Part shown: positions 23,613 through 32,660 of the stretch, piece by piece
Position numbering within the stretch: position 1 is the first letter of the stretch
Layout: each line of letters starts with the position of its first letter
Origin: Armatimonadota bacterium
GTDB lineage: Bacteria; Armatimonadota; HRBIN16
Direction of reading: 5' to 3'
DNA length: 64,000 nt
Assembly (NCBI GenBank): GCA_026003195.1
Contig: BPGU01000004.1
Location: 382,317 to 446,316, forward strand
Program-made: the position numbers and the translations under genes
The notes under the pieces: model-generated
The model's input: the letters and a program-made list of their open reading frames with translations, nothing else
Told to the model about the DNA's origin: nothing
Database searches by the model: none

Positions 23613-26600
23613 ATGCGCACGGTCAAGATGGCATGGGTAGTACTGTGTTTGACTGCTGCACTCTGTATGGCGGATTCGCTGGAAGAAGGCTTTCGCAACC
23701 CGCCGAATTCCGCCAAACCGCATACCTGGTGGCACTGGGTCAACGATAACATCAGCAAGGAGGGTATCACCGCCGACCTGGAGGCAATGAAGCGTGCAGG
23801 CATTGGCGGGGCACAGATATTTCACGTGGATGTGGGCGTGCCATCAGGTGGCGTGACCTTCATGAGCGACCGCTGGCGCGAGATGATAGTGCACGCCGTC
23901 AAAGAGGCAAATCGGCTGGGCATCGAACTGTGTATTCACAACTGCGCGGGCTGGTCCAGCAGTGGCGGACCGTGGGTGAAGCCAGAACACGCCATGTTGA
24001 TAGTCGTCACACGGGCAGTGCAGGTGCAGGGACCCCGACGCTTTTCCGAACAGTTACCTCAACCGGAAAGAAGGGCGGGGTTCTATCGGGACATCGCCGT
24101 GCTTGCCTTTCCCACCCCCAGAGGCAACCTGCGCATCCAGAACCTGCGGGGCAAGGCGGCTTACGATCGTCATGACAATATCCAGCCTGTTGCGGAATCA
24201 GATGCTCCTGCCGAAAGCGTCGTTGCCCGGGAGGGGGTGTTGAACCTTACTGCGTTGCTGGAGGTGGATGGGCGACTGACCTGGGATGTGCCAGAGGGCG
24301 ACTGGACGATTTTGCGCGTCGGCTACACCCCTACCGGCAAAGATAACCATCCGGCGACCCCCGAAGGGCGGGGGCTGGAAGTAGACAAGATGAGCAAAGA
24401 GGCGCTGGATGCCTTCTGGAACGACGGCATGATGGCGACCGTGCTGCGCGATGTGGGTGTGCTGGCAGGCAAAACACTCAACAACGCGCTGGTGGACAGC
24501 TACGAGGTAGGCAGTCAGAACTGGACGCCCCGCTTCCGCGAGGAGTTTCAACGGAGACGTGGCTATGACCCGCTGCCCTTCCTGCCGGTGTTCGCAGGGT
24601 ACGTGGTCGGCTCGCCGGAAATCTCCGAGCGGTTCCTGTGGGATGTGCGCCAGACCGTTTCGGAACTGTTCGTGGAGAACTACTACGGGCACTTCGCCAG
24701 CCTCTGCCGGAAGCATGGACTGCTCTTTTCCACCGAGCCATACGGCAATGGCACGTTTGATGACCTCGCCGCGGGTGGACGTGCCGATATCCCCATGGGC
24801 GAGTTCTGGATAGGCGGTGGAGCGCAGGAGACCGCTAAACTGGCGGCATCCTCGGCGCACATCTATGGCAGGAGCATTGTCGGAGCAGAGTCCTTTACGG
24901 CCACCCCCGAGATGGGCAGGTGGCAGAACGACCCCTACTCCATGAAAGCGCTGGGCGACCACATCTTCTGCCTAGGCGTCAATCGCTTCATCTTCCACCG
25001 TTACGCGCATCAACCCTGGTTGAACGTCCAGCCGGGCATGACAATGGGACCCTGGGGCTTCCACTTTGAGCGCACTAATACCTGGTGGGAGCAGGGCAGA
25101 GCATGGCTGAAATACCTTGCCCGATGCCAGTACCTGCTGCAACAGGGGCGATTCGTGGCGGATGTCGCATTCTACGTGGGTGAACACCAGCCGATTTCCG
25201 CGACCTTCCGTCCCGACCTGCGGGCGAGGGGTTACGACTACGATAGCCTGAACAGGGAGGTGTTGCTGAGAGCCACAGTGCGCGACGGCAGGATCGCTCT
25301 ACCCAGCGGGATGACCTATCGTCTGCTGGTATTGCCGGAGAGCCGTTTCATGACACCACGTGTGCTGCGCAAGGTGGCGGAGCTGGTACGAGCGGGTGCG
25401 GTCGTTCTCGGACCGAAACCCGAGAAATCGCCCAGTCTGAGCAGATATCCCCGGTGCGACGAAGAGGTTCGCCGACTGGCGGAGGAGGTGTGGGGAAACT
25501 GCGACGGCGTGAATGTCCAGGAGCACGCTTACGGCAAGGGCAAGGTCGTGTGGGGCAAGAGCGTGGAGCAGGTGCTTGCCGAGATGAAAGTGCTCCCCGA
25601 CTTTGTGGGTTCGCCGGGCAGTCGGCTAGATTTTATTCATCGCGTCGTGGGCGATACGGATATCTACTTTGTGTCCAATCAGCGACAGCGCACCGAGGAG
25701 GTAGAAGCTATCTTCCGCGTGAGCGGCAAAATACCCCAGCTCTGGCATCCCGATACCGGTGTGATAGAACCCGCGCCTGTATACCGTGTGCAGGGAGGAC
25801 GCACTATAGTGCCGTTGCGACTGGACCCGTCGGGTTCGGTGTTTGTGGTGTTCCGCAAGTCGGCGCAGCCAGCACAGCATTTCACCATGGTTCGCGCTCC
25901 CGGCGCCGTCCAGCGCAAGCCGAGTCAGCTGGTTATCCGTCGCGCGGTGTATGAGGCGGTAGACGGTGCTGGCGGTGCAGATGTCACGGAACGCCTGCGA
26001 ACGTTCGTCCAGAACGGCACGCTGTCGCTCAACGTGAACAATACCACCATGGGCGGCGATCCTACTCCCCAGCACTACAAACGCCTGCGCGTGGAGTATA
26101 CCCTAGATGGCAAAGAATACACTCTCATCGTCAACGAGAACGCCGATCTGGAAATCCCCGAACGCGAAGGGGCGGGGGTGTTGCCTGCGTACGAACTGCG
26201 GGTGGATCCCAGGGGCAAAGCGGAGTTGCTGGCATGGCGAGCGGGTACCTACGAACTGCGAATGCCCAGCGGGAAGACACTGCGCATCCAGGCGAGTAGC
26301 CCGGTGCAAACGCTCAAGGTGCAGGGTGCATGGAGCGTGCATTTCCCCAAAGGATGGGGTGCGCCGGAAAAGGTGGTGTTTGACCGCCTGATTTCGTGGA
26401 CAGAACATCCCGACCCCGGCGTGCGCTACTTCTCGGGTACCGCTCGCTATGAGAAGACCCTGGAGATACCGTCTTCCCTGATTGCGCCGGATCGCAGGTT
26501 ATACCTCTCTCTGGGCGAGGTGAAAAACCTGTGCGAGGTATGGCTAAACGGCAAGTATCTGGGCATTCTGTGGAAGCCACCGTTCCGTGTGGATATTACC

Positions 26601-26885
26601 AGTGCAGTGCGCCCGGGGCAGAACAAGCTGGAAGTGCATGTCACCAACCTGTGGGTCAACCGCCTCATCGGCGATGAGCAGTATCCTGATGACTGCGAGT
26701 GGCAAGGAAGTCAGTTGAAAGCCTTCCCGCAGTGGTTTATCGAGGGCAAGCCGCGTCCCGTGCCTCAGCGGTTGACCTTCACTACCTGGAAGCACTGGAA
26801 CCGGGATGCTCCCCTGCGCCCATCGGGTTTGCTGGGCGAGGTGGAGGTGTATGCTGTTCGCAAGATGATGCTCCGATTGCGGTGA
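23613..26885 (+). CDS. Alpha-L-rhamnosidase, glycoside hydrolase family 106
   Basis: 1090 residues from ATG 23613 (GGAGGTT 8 bp before). Signal peptide ending 'LCMAD', so secreted. The start of the mature protein, 'GFRNPPNSAKPHTWWHWVND' then 'ITADLEAMKRAGIGG' and 'ELCIHNCAGWSSSGGPWV', is the GH106 signature; the (beta/alpha)8 barrel continues with 'SYEVGSQNWTPRFREEF' and 'VGAESFTATPEMG'. The C-terminal ~180 residues form a GH2-like sugar-binding beta sandwich ('LGEVKNLCEVWLNGKYLG', 'GQNKLEVHVTNLWVNRLIG'). GH106 enzymes release terminal L-rhamnose from pectins and other glycans. A lipobox is not evident, so it is probably periplasmic or released. The coiled-coil gene follows 22 bp later on the same strand. 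Confidence 0.9.
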   Translation: MRTVKMAWVVLCLTAALCMADSLEEGFRNPPNSAKPHTWWHWVNDNISKEGITADLEAMKRAGIGGAQIFHVDVGVPSGGVTFMSDRWREMIVHAVKEANRLGIELCIHNCAGWSSSGGPWVKPEHAMLIVVTRAVQVQGPRRFSEQLPQPERRAGFYRDIAVLAFPTPRGNLRIQNLRGKAAYDRHDNIQPVAESDAPAESVVAREGVLNLTALLEVDGRLTWDVPEGDWTILRVGYTPTGKDNHPATPEGRGLEVDKMSKEALDAFWNDGMMATVLRDVGVLAGKTLNNALVDSYEVGSQNWTPRFREEFQRRRGYDPLPFLPVFAGYVVGSPEISERFLWDVRQTVSELFVENYYGHFASLCRKHGLLFSTEPYGNGTFDDLAAGGRADIPMGEFWIGGGAQETAKLAASSAHIYGRSIVGAESFTATPEMGRWQNDPYSMKALGDHIFCLGVNRFIFHRYAHQPWLNVQPGMTMGPWGFHFERTNTWWEQGRAWLKYLARCQYLLQQGRFVADVAFYVGEHQPISATFRPDLRARGYDYDSLNREVLLRATVRDGRIALPSGMTYRLLVLPESRFMTPRVLRKVAELVRAGAVVLGPKPEKSPSLSRYPRCDEEVRRLAEEVWGNCDGVNVQEHAYGKGKVVWGKSVEQVLAEMKVLPDFVGSPGSRLDFIHRVVGDTDIYFVSNQRQRTEEVEAIFRVSGKIPQLWHPDTGVIEPAPVYRVQGGRTIVPLRLDPSGSVFVVFRKSAQPAQHFTMVRAPGAVQRKPSQLVIRRAVYEAVDGAGGADVTERLRTFVQNGTLSLNVNNTTMGGDPTPQHYKRLRVEYTLDGKEYTLIVNENADLEIPEREGAGVLPAYELRVDPRGKAELLAWRAGTYELRMPSGKTLRIQASSPVQTLKVQGAWSVHFPKGWGAPEKVVFDRLISWTEHPDPGVRYFSGTARYEKTLEIPSSLIAPDRRLYLSLGEVKNLCEVWLNGKYLGILWKPPFRVDITSAVRPGQNKLEVHVTNLWVNRLIGDEQYPDDCEWQGSQLKAFPQWFIEGKPRPVPQRLTFTTWKHWNRDAPLRPSGLLGEVEVYAVRKMMLRLR

Positions 26886-26907
26886 GGTATAATAGGAGCG
26901 GTGGCAG

Positions 26908-28152
26908 ATGATGGAAATACACACCGTTGACGATCTGATACAGATTCTGCGTGAACACCCGGAGTGGCGAGACCGCTTGCGGGACGTGCTCTTCACGGAA
27001 GAGGAGAAGCAGGCGCCCGATCGCTTGCGTCGGGTGGAGGAAGCCCTCGATCGTCTGACCCACAGCCACGAGCGAGCGATTTCGCGTTTAGAACGCCTGG
27101 AGGCGAGTGTGGAGAAACTGTGGGAGAGCCACCAGCAGGCGTTGGCGCGTTTGGAGAGGCTGGAGGCGAGTGTGGAGAAACTGTGGGAGAGCCACCAGCA
27201 GGCGTTGGCGCGTTTGGAGAGGCTGGAGGCGAGTGTGGAGAAACTGTGGGAGAGCCACCAGCAGGCGTTGGCGCGTTTGGAGAGGCTGGAGGCGAGCGTT
27301 GAGAAGTTATGGGAGAGCCACCAGCAGGCGTTGGCGCGTTTGGAGAGGCTGGAGGCGAGTGTGGAGAAACTGTGGGAGAGCCACCAGCAGGCGTTGGCGC
27401 GTTTGGAGAGGCTGGAGGCGAGCGTTGAGAAGTTATGGGAGAGCCACCAGCAGGCGTTGGCGCGTTTGGAGAGGCTGGAGGCGAGTGTGGAGAAACTGTG
27501 GGAGAGCCACCAGCAGGCGTTGGCGCGTTTGGAGAGGCTGGAGGCGAGCGTTGAGAAGTTATGGGAGAGCCACCAGCAGGCGTTGGCGCGTTTGGAGAGG
27601 CTGGAGGCGAGTGTGGAGAAACTGTGGGAGAGCCACCAGCAGCTTCTGGAGGAAGTTCGTGAACTCAAGCAGACTGTCGAACGCCTGACCAACTGGGTAG
27701 AGAGACTGAGCACCGAAGTTGGCAAATGGCGTGGCTACACGCTGGAGCTGCGCTTTCACCAGAGAGCCAGTGCGATACTGGGCTATTACGTCAAGCGTCC
27801 ACGTGTTGTGGACCTGGGGCTGTTTGTGGAGGACTTGTTGGATGCAGGCACACAGCTCACAGACAAGGAGAAGCAGGAACTACTGCAGATAGATGAGCTG
27901 GTCTCGGCAAAACATCCCCATACGGGAGAGCCTATCCACATCGCGATAGAAGTTTCGTGGATGATATTTCCCGCGGACGTGGAGCGCATCAGCAAGCGTG
28001 CTGCTATCCTGACACAGCACGGGGTGCAGACCTTTCCGGCGGTGGCAGGCGAAGGGATTACCCCCGATGCCAAAGAACTCGCCCAGCGAGAGAAAGTGCT
28101 GGTCATCCTGGACGGTGCGGTGGATATGTCTGACTATTCGTGGGTGCGGTGA
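26908..28152 (+). CDS. Repeat-expanded coiled-coil protein with nuclease-like C-terminal domain
   Basis: 414 residues. The N-terminal ~60 residues ('IHTVDDLIQILREHPEWRDRL') are helical. Residues 65-245 are eight perfect copies of a 21-residue heptad unit starting 'EASVEKLWESHQQALAR' plus a partial ninth, a long coiled coil. After 'RLSTEVGKWRG' the last ~140 residues form a compact alpha/beta domain with 'GLFVEDLLDAGT', 'IHIAIEVSWMIF' and 'KVLVILDGAVDM'. The order resembles DUF3782-type PD-(D/E)XK proteins, but the usual Lys after the Glu appears as Ser in 'EVS', so activity is doubtful. ATG ATG follows AGGAGCGG. Its TGA overlaps the folB start. Function unknown. Confidence 0.8.
   Translation: MMEIHTVDDLIQILREHPEWRDRLRDVLFTEEEKQAPDRLRRVEEALDRLTHSHERAISRLERLEASVEKLWESHQQALARLERLEASVEKLWESHQQALARLERLEASVEKLWESHQQALARLERLEASVEKLWESHQQALARLERLEASVEKLWESHQQALARLERLEASVEKLWESHQQALARLERLEASVEKLWESHQQALARLERLEASVEKLWESHQQALARLERLEASVEKLWESHQQLLEEVRELKQTVERLTNWVERLSTEVGKWRGYTLELRFHQRASAILGYYVKRPRVVDLGLFVEDLLDAGTQLTDKEKQELLQIDELVSAKHPHTGEPIHIAIEVSWMIFPADVERISKRAAILTQHGVQTFPAVAGEGITPDAKELAQREKVLVILDGAVDMSDYSWVR
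27100..27642 (+). repeat. Nine tandem 63-bp repeats encoding the coiled coil
   Basis: Units start at 27100, 27163, 27226, 27289, 27352, 27415, 27478, 27541 and 27604 (the last partial). Two DNA variants encode the same peptide: A (GAGTGTGGAGAAACTG) and B (GAGCGTTGAGAAGTTA), in order A A A B A B A B A. The alternating tail points to duplication of a 126-bp AB block. Copy number should change easily by slippage without shifting the frame. Confidence 0.95.
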
Positions 28153-28541
28153 TGGGAAGTGAAGCGAAGCCTGACACTATCCTGATAGAGGGCATCACCT
28201 TTCACGCCTATCATGGTGCCTCCGATGAGGAGCAGGCGATAGGTCATCGCTACAGCGTGGATGTGGTGCTGGAATACGACATCCTTCCTGCTGCCCAGAG
28301 CGATGACCTGTCGCGCACCATCAACTATTCGGCGGTGGCGAAGCGCGTGTTAGCCATCAGCACGGAGAACCAGTTTCGGCTGATAGAGACCTTAGCCGAA
28401 CGTATCGCCGAAGACATCCTGCAGAACTTTCCTGCATCGGCAGTAGAGGTCACCGTGCGTAAGGTGCTACCCCCCATGAAAGTACCCGCGCAAGCGACGG
28501 GGGTGAGGATCCGGAGGGAAAGACAGGGGGCGAGTAGATAA
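28152..28541 (+). CDS. folB: Dihydroneopterin aldolase
   Basis: 129 residues. It cleaves 7,8-dihydroneopterin to 6-hydroxymethyl-7,8-dihydropterin and glycolaldehyde in folate synthesis. Family marks: 'ILIEGITFHAYHGASDEEQ' with the substrate-binding Glu, 'TINYSAVAKRVLAI', 'LIETLAERIAEDIL' and the catalytic Lys in 'VTVRKVLPPM'. The ATG at 28152 shares its A with the TGA of the coiled-coil gene (TGATG), so translation is coupled. No other folate gene is near, though glyA, a folate user, lies 1.4 kb on. ORF upstream codons from 28140 are unlikely to be used. Confidence 0.93.
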   Translation: MGSEAKPDTILIEGITFHAYHGASDEEQAIGHRYSVDVVLEYDILPAAQSDDLSRTINYSAVAKRVLAISTENQFRLIETLAERIAEDILQNFPASAVEVTVRKVLPPMKVPAQATGVRIRRERQGASR

Positions 28542-28571
28542 GCCTGTGGCTACGTCAGGATGGACGCACTG

Positions 28572-29033
28572 CTATTCTTCCTGCTCCCCATACGACTCGA
28601 ACCGTTCGTCTGTCTCCTCGATATCCTCTTCGTCAAAAGGCTCCTCGCCGCGTAGGGCTAAGCGCACCAGGTACCAGCTGAACAGTCCGCAGGCAGTGCC
28701 CAGCGCAGATTTCGCCGGAATCCCTGAGGCAGAGACCAGCCACCTTGCATCCCAACGCAATCGGAGTAGCATCCACAAGATACCGCCCCAGATTAGAACG
28801 GTGGACACGATACCCACTACCCCTGCTAGCAGAACAATCACACGAAGTGCACCTTGGACCACAGGCGTGTGGACGCGGCGGTATCGAAGGTAGTCCACAG
28901 CGGTCAGGATACCTGCGGGCAGTACCAGAATAGTCCACACAATGATTAGCACGGCGGATATGGTATCGTGATTCAACCAGAATGCCAGGGCTGGGATGAA
29001 AACCAGCGCTAACAGCAACAGGGTGACTCGCAT
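28572..29033 (-). CDS. Small integral membrane protein of unknown function
   Basis: 153 residues from ATG 29033, 8 bp after AGAAGG. Four hydrophobic segments ('LLLLALVFIPALAFWL', 'VLIIVWTILVLPAGILT', 'LRVIVLLAGVVGIVSTVLIW', 'LGTACGLFSWYLVRLAL') and a very acidic C-terminal tail of ~20 residues ('EEPFDEEDIEETDERF'), probably cytoplasmic. No family recognised. It is convergent with folB and has no neighbour on its own strand. Confidence 0.65.
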   Translation of the reverse strand: MRVTLLLLALVFIPALAFWLNHDTISAVLIIVWTILVLPAGILTAVDYLRYRRVHTPVVQGALRVIVLLAGVVGIVSTVLIWGGILWMLLRLRWDARWLVSASGIPAKSALGTACGLFSWYLVRLALRGEEPFDEEDIEETDERFESYGEQEE

Positions 29034-29160
29034 TAGACTCACCTTCTCTGGGCGAGTTTAACCCTACCAAGCGTTGCTTCACACTGTTCTCTAGTGCTCT
29101 GTCAAGTCTCAATTTATTATAGACCACCCGTCGACTGGAAGTCGCTGGCACGTGCACAAA

Positions 29161-29197
29161 ACCCCTTTCGGGGGTGGATAACCTGCGCTAGCAGGTT
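29161..29197. other. Pair of hairpins in the gap before rpiB
   Basis: ACCCC/GGGGT (29161-29175, loop TTTCG) followed by AACCTGC/GCAGGTT (29180-29197, loop GCTA). They sit in a 422-bp gap (29034-29455) between divergent genes that otherwise holds only the rpiB promoter. A structured upstream RNA or two terminators of unseen transcripts are possible. Confidence 0.4.
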
Positions 29198-29395
29198 GCG
29201 TTCCCTGTTGCCCGCGATTTCCATCGCTGGGGCAATACCAACACCTTAAGGAAAAGATTTGACAAAGTACTACTATCTTGAGTGAGCAAATAGGAAGGAT
29301 AGCGGCTCCTGCGGTGGAGCAGCTACATACCCTGCTGGCACAGATGACGGGGCGTGCCGGGAGCGGAGAATAACCTGCCCATCAGATTCTCGTGC

Positions 29396-29425
29396 TTGCA
29401 ACACCTCCCCTTCTCATGTTACAAT
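29396..29425 (+). promoter_or_regulatory. Promoter of the rpiB-uppP gene run
   Basis: TTGCAA (29396-29401), 18 bp, TACAAT (29420-29425), about 24 bp before the rpiB ribosome site. It is the only evident promoter before seven closely packed genes ending at 35736. Confidence 0.7.
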
Positions 29426-29455
29426 AAACCTGCACTTCTTGGGGGAGGGCTTTCT

Positions 29456-29935
29456 ATGGTTATCGGCTTAGGCGCGGACCACGCTGGCTACCACTTAAAA
29501 AACATTGTGCGCTCTTACCTGCAGCAGCAAGGTATCACCGTACGCGACTTTGGCACTCACACCGACTCCCCCTGCGATTACCCCGATTTCGCTCTGATGG
29601 TGGCGAACGCGGTTGCGCAGGGGGAATGTGATTTGGGTATACTCATCTGCGGCACGGGAGTGGGCATGAGCATCAGCGCGAACAAAGTCAAAGGCATTCG
29701 TGCCGCACATGCGCAGGACCCTGTCACTGCCCGGCTGGCGCGTCAGCATAACGACGCGAATGTGTTGTGTATGGGCGGACGCATTATCGGTGCCGAATTG
29801 GCGATGGAGATTGTGAATGCATTTCTCAACGCTTCGTTTACCAGTGAGGAGCGACATGCTCGTCGGGTACACAAGGTGAAGATGTTGGAGAAACGTTATT
29901 CTGAGGGAGACAGCGAACGTGAATCTGCAGAGTAA
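29456..29935 (+). CDS. rpiB: Ribose 5-phosphate isomerase B
   Basis: 159 residues from ATG 29456 after GGGGGAGG. It interconverts ribose 5-phosphate and ribulose 5-phosphate in the pentose phosphate pathway. The signature is complete: '[10 protein letters not shown]' with Asp 8 and His 9, and '[14 protein letters not shown]' with the base Cys 65. The tail is slightly long and charged. Its end overlaps the possible GTG start of glyA by 17 bp. First gene of the run to uppP; the rpiB-glyA pairing is seen in several phyla. Confidence 0.95.
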   Translation: MVIGLGADHAGYHLKNIVRSYLQQQGITVRDFGTHTDSPCDYPDFALMVANAVAQGECDLGILICGTGVGMSISANKVKGIRAAHAQDPVTARLARQHNDANVLCMGGRIIGAELAMEIVNAFLNASFTSEERHARRVHKVKMLEKRYSEGDSERESAE

Positions 29936-31196
29936 TCGCCTCACGATGCAATACCATCGAACTGCTCCGCTCTCGGAAGTGGACCCGGAAGTCTTTGCCG
30001 CGATTGAGAACGAGAAAAAACGCCAGCATAATCACCTGGAACTCATCGCCTCCGAGAACATTGCCAGCAAGGCAGTACTCGAAGCGATGGGTTCGGTGAT
30101 GACTGATAAATACGCCGAAGGCTATCCCGCTAAACGCTATTACGGTGGCTGTGAGAACATGGATGTCGTAGAAACGCTTGCCATTGAGCGGGCAAAGCAA
30201 CTGTTCGGGGCGGAACACGTCAATGTACAGCCTCACTCCGGTGCGCAGGCGAATCAGGCGGTGTACAGTGTGGTGCTCCAGCCAGGTGATACCTTCCTCG
30301 CGATGGACTTGTCGATGGGAGGGCACTTGACGCACGGTAGCCCAGTGAACTTTTCGGGGACGCTGTATCGCGCGGTACACTACGGCGTGCGTGCCGATAC
30401 GGAGGAGATAGATTACGACCAGGTGCGCGACCTCGCCCGACAGTATCGTCCTCAGTTGATTGTGGCGGGAGCGAGTTGCTATCCGCGCCTCATCGACTTC
30501 GCTCTCTTTCGCGAGATTGCCGACGAGGTCGGCGCGAAGTTCATGGTAGATATGGCGCATATCGCGGGGCTGGTAGCAGCAGGGGAACATCCTTCGCCCA
30601 TCCCCTACGCGGATTTCGTCACCACCACCACCCACAAGACCCTGCGGGGTCCGCGCGGGGGGATGATACTGTGCAGGGCGGAGTACGCTCAGGCTATCGA
30701 CAAGGCGGTTTTCCCCGGAATGCAGGGTGGACCACTGATGCATATGATTGCCGCCAAGGCAGTCTGTTTCAAAGAAGCCTTGCAGCCGGAGTTCCGGCTG
30801 TATCAAGCGCAGATTCGCCGCAACGCACGCGCCCTGGCGGATGGGCTGGCACGACGTGGTTTCCGGCTTGTCTCCGGAGGGACGGATAATCACCTGATGC
30901 TGATAGACTTGCGCCCCCAGAAGCTGACCGGTCGCAAAGCGCAGGTGGTGCTGGACAGTGTGCACATCACCGTCAACCGCAACATGATACCCTTTGACCC
31001 CGAGAAGCCCTTCGTCACCAGCGGCATTCGCCTGGGCACGCCGGCGGTGACCACGCGCGGTATGGCGGAGCCGGAGATGGAACGCATCGCCGAGTGGATT
31101 GCCCGTGCTCTGGAGGCACCGGAAGACGAAGCAACACTGGGCGCGATCCGTCAAGAGGTGCTTACCCTCTGCGACCAGTTCCCGGTTCTGGCATAA
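29919..31196 (+). CDS. glyA: Serine hydroxymethyltransferase
   Basis: 425 residues if started at GTG 29919, which has GAGGGAG 9 bp upstream inside rpiB; ATG 29946 lacks a ribosome site but would also give a full-length enzyme. It converts serine and tetrahydrofolate to glycine and methylene-tetrahydrofolate using PLP. Marks: '[17 protein letters not shown]', '[15 protein letters not shown]', '[14 protein letters not shown]' and the PLP Lys 240 in '[14 protein letters not shown]'. The methylene donor feeds thymidylate synthesis, which agrees with the dCMP deaminase gene directly downstream. Confidence 0.96.
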   Translation: MNLQSNRLTMQYHRTAPLSEVDPEVFAAIENEKKRQHNHLELIASENIASKAVLEAMGSVMTDKYAEGYPAKRYYGGCENMDVVETLAIERAKQLFGAEHVNVQPHSGAQANQAVYSVVLQPGDTFLAMDLSMGGHLTHGSPVNFSGTLYRAVHYGVRADTEEIDYDQVRDLARQYRPQLIVAGASCYPRLIDFALFREIADEVGAKFMVDMAHIAGLVAAGEHPSPIPYADFVTTTTHKTLRGPRGGMILCRAEYAQAIDKAVFPGMQGGPLMHMIAAKAVCFKEALQPEFRLYQAQIRRNARALADGLARRGFRLVSGGTDNHLMLIDLRPQKLTGRKAQVVLDSVHITVNRNMIPFDPEKPFVTSGIRLGTPAVTTRGMAEPEMERIAEWIARALEAPEDEATLGAIRQEVLTLCDQFPVLA

Positions 31197-31214
31197 TGAT
31201 GAGTGGAGAGGAAG

Positions 31215-31697
31215 ATGGCGGATACCAGACCTTCGTGGGATGAGTATTTCATGCGTATCGCCAAGGAGGTTGCCACCCGTGCAACCTGTCCCAGGCGTTC
31301 GGTAGGTGCGGTCATCGTGCTGGACAGGCGCATTTTGACTACCGGTTACAACGGCGCGCCGCACGGACTGGCGCACTGTACCGAGGTGGGCTGTAAAATC
31401 GTGGACGGACATTGCCAGCGCGCCCTGCACGCGGAGCAGAACGCCATCCTGCAGGCAGCGCTGAACGGGGTCTCCACACGCGGCGCGACGGTGTACGTCA
31501 CCTGCCAACCGTGCAATGCCTGTGCCAAAATGATTATCAATGCCGGTATTGAGCGCGTGGTGTTCGAAGGAGATTACCCCGACCCCTTCGCCATGGAGCT
31601 GTTCGAAGAGGCGGGGCTGGAGCTGGTGCGGCTGCGCGATGGTGTGGTGGAAGTGTTGCAGCCCGGCAGAAAGAGGAGAGAACGCGCGTGCGAGTAG
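31215..31697 (+). CDS. dCMP deaminase (cytidine/deoxycytidylate deaminase family)
   Basis: 160 residues from ATG 31215, with GGAG 6 bp before; a GTG at 31203 lacks a ribosome site. It deaminates dCMP to dUMP, the substrate of thymidylate synthase. The zinc site is intact: 'HAEQNAIL' (His ligand and catalytic Glu) and '[10 protein letters not shown]' (Cys pair). '[20 protein letters not shown]' and 'GLAHC' match deoxycytidylate deaminases more than ComEB-like guanine enzymes. It overlaps the following WecA/TagO-like gene by 10 bp. Confidence 0.92.
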   Translation: MADTRPSWDEYFMRIAKEVATRATCPRRSVGAVIVLDRRILTTGYNGAPHGLAHCTEVGCKIVDGHCQRALHAEQNAILQAALNGVSTRGATVYVTCQPCNACAKMIINAGIERVVFEGDYPDPFAMELFEEAGLELVRLRDGVVEVLQPGRKRRERACE

Positions 31698-32656
31698 CCT
31701 TCTTCGCTTTTCTCATCTCGATGATAGTTGCCGCCCTGGTGACCCCTGCAGTGCGGGCGTTTGCCAGACGCATGGGCGTGATGGACCAGCCCGATGAGCG
31801 TCGTGTGCATCGTCAGCCCACGCCACGCTGGGGCGGTATCGCCATCTACCTCGCTTTCTGGACGGCGGTCATCCCCATATCGCTCTGGCTGGGAATCTGG
31901 AGCAACGCGCTGACGGCGATACTGGTGCTGGGAACGGTTATCGCGCTGTTTGGCATGTTCGATGATAAGCGTCCCATCACCCCTCTCTGGCAGATGGTGG
32001 TATTGCTGGGGGCAGGCATGGCGCTAACGCTGTTCGGCATCCGCATCGAGGGAGTGACTCACCCTCTTGCCCCGCTGATGCCCGGCGACTACCGCCCGGA
32101 GTACTGGGTGCCGCTGGGGTGGTGGAGCCTTCCGGTAACAGCGTTGTGGGTGTTTGTGGTGACCAAAACAGTGGACGCTATCGACGGGCTGGACGGACTG
32201 GCAGCCGGGGTGGTGGCGATCTCTGCCAGCACGATTACGCTGATGGCTGTTTCAGAGAAGCAACCAGCCATAGTCATCCCTGCAGCAGCGCTGGCGGGCG
32301 CCTGTGTGGGCTTCCTGAGGCACAACATGAATCCTGCTTCCATCTTCATGGGAACGGTGGGAGCACAGTTTATCGGTTTCGTGCTGGCGACGCTGGCAGC
32401 GGTTGGCACGTTCAAGGTTGCAGCGACCGTTTCGGTGCTGGTGCCGTTGCTGGTGCTTGGGGTACCGTTCTTCGATGCCTTTTTTGTGGTGTCACGCCGC
32501 GTACTTGCCCGACAACCTCTACATAAGGCGGATATGAGGCACTTCCACCATTGGCTGGTGGGGCGGCTGGGGCATCGACGGGCTGTCGTCGTGATATGGT
32601 GCATCGGGCTGATATTCAGTGCTGCCGCCTTCACCCTCTATCGGATGACGAGGTAA
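31688..32656 (+). CDS. WecA/TagO-like undecaprenyl-phosphate sugar-1-phosphate transferase
   Basis: 322 residues, about ten membrane helices. GTG 31688 lies inside the dCMP deaminase gene after AGAGGAG. It transfers a HexNAc-1-phosphate, usually GlcNAc-1-P, from UDP-sugar to undecaprenyl phosphate, starting O-antigen, teichoic acid or related glycan synthesis. Marks: '[19 protein letters not shown]', 'GMFDDKRPI', '[15 protein letters not shown]' with the catalytic Asp residues, and '[13 protein letters not shown]'. The adjacent UDP-GlcNAc 2-epimerase and undecaprenyl diphosphatase genes support this role. Confidence 0.93.
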   Translation: MRVAFFAFLISMIVAALVTPAVRAFARRMGVMDQPDERRVHRQPTPRWGGIAIYLAFWTAVIPISLWLGIWSNALTAILVLGTVIALFGMFDDKRPITPLWQMVVLLGAGMALTLFGIRIEGVTHPLAPLMPGDYRPEYWVPLGWWSLPVTALWVFVVTKTVDAIDGLDGLAAGVVAISASTITLMAVSEKQPAIVIPAAALAGACVGFLRHNMNPASIFMGTVGAQFIGFVLATLAAVGTFKVAATVSVLVPLLVLGVPFFDAFFVVSRRVLARQPLHKADMRHFHHWLVGRLGHRRAVVVIWCIGLIFSAAAFTLYRMTR

Positions 32657-32660
32657 GCCT

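Noticed and set aside
26544-27725. Minus-strand frame with repeated 'SNRSFSTLASSLSKRANACWW'-like units
   Set aside because: Antisense shadow of the 63-bp coiled-coil repeats; overlaps the end of the GH106 gene as well.
29838-31508. 556-codon minus-strand frame over glyA and the dCMP deaminase
   Set aside because: Both plus-strand genes are certain; the minus frame has no domain and odd composition.
28152-31697. Idea of a dedicated folate/one-carbon cluster (folB, glyA, dCMP deaminase)
   Set aside because: folB is separated by a divergent membrane-protein gene and a 422-bp gap with its own promoter; co-location may be chance.
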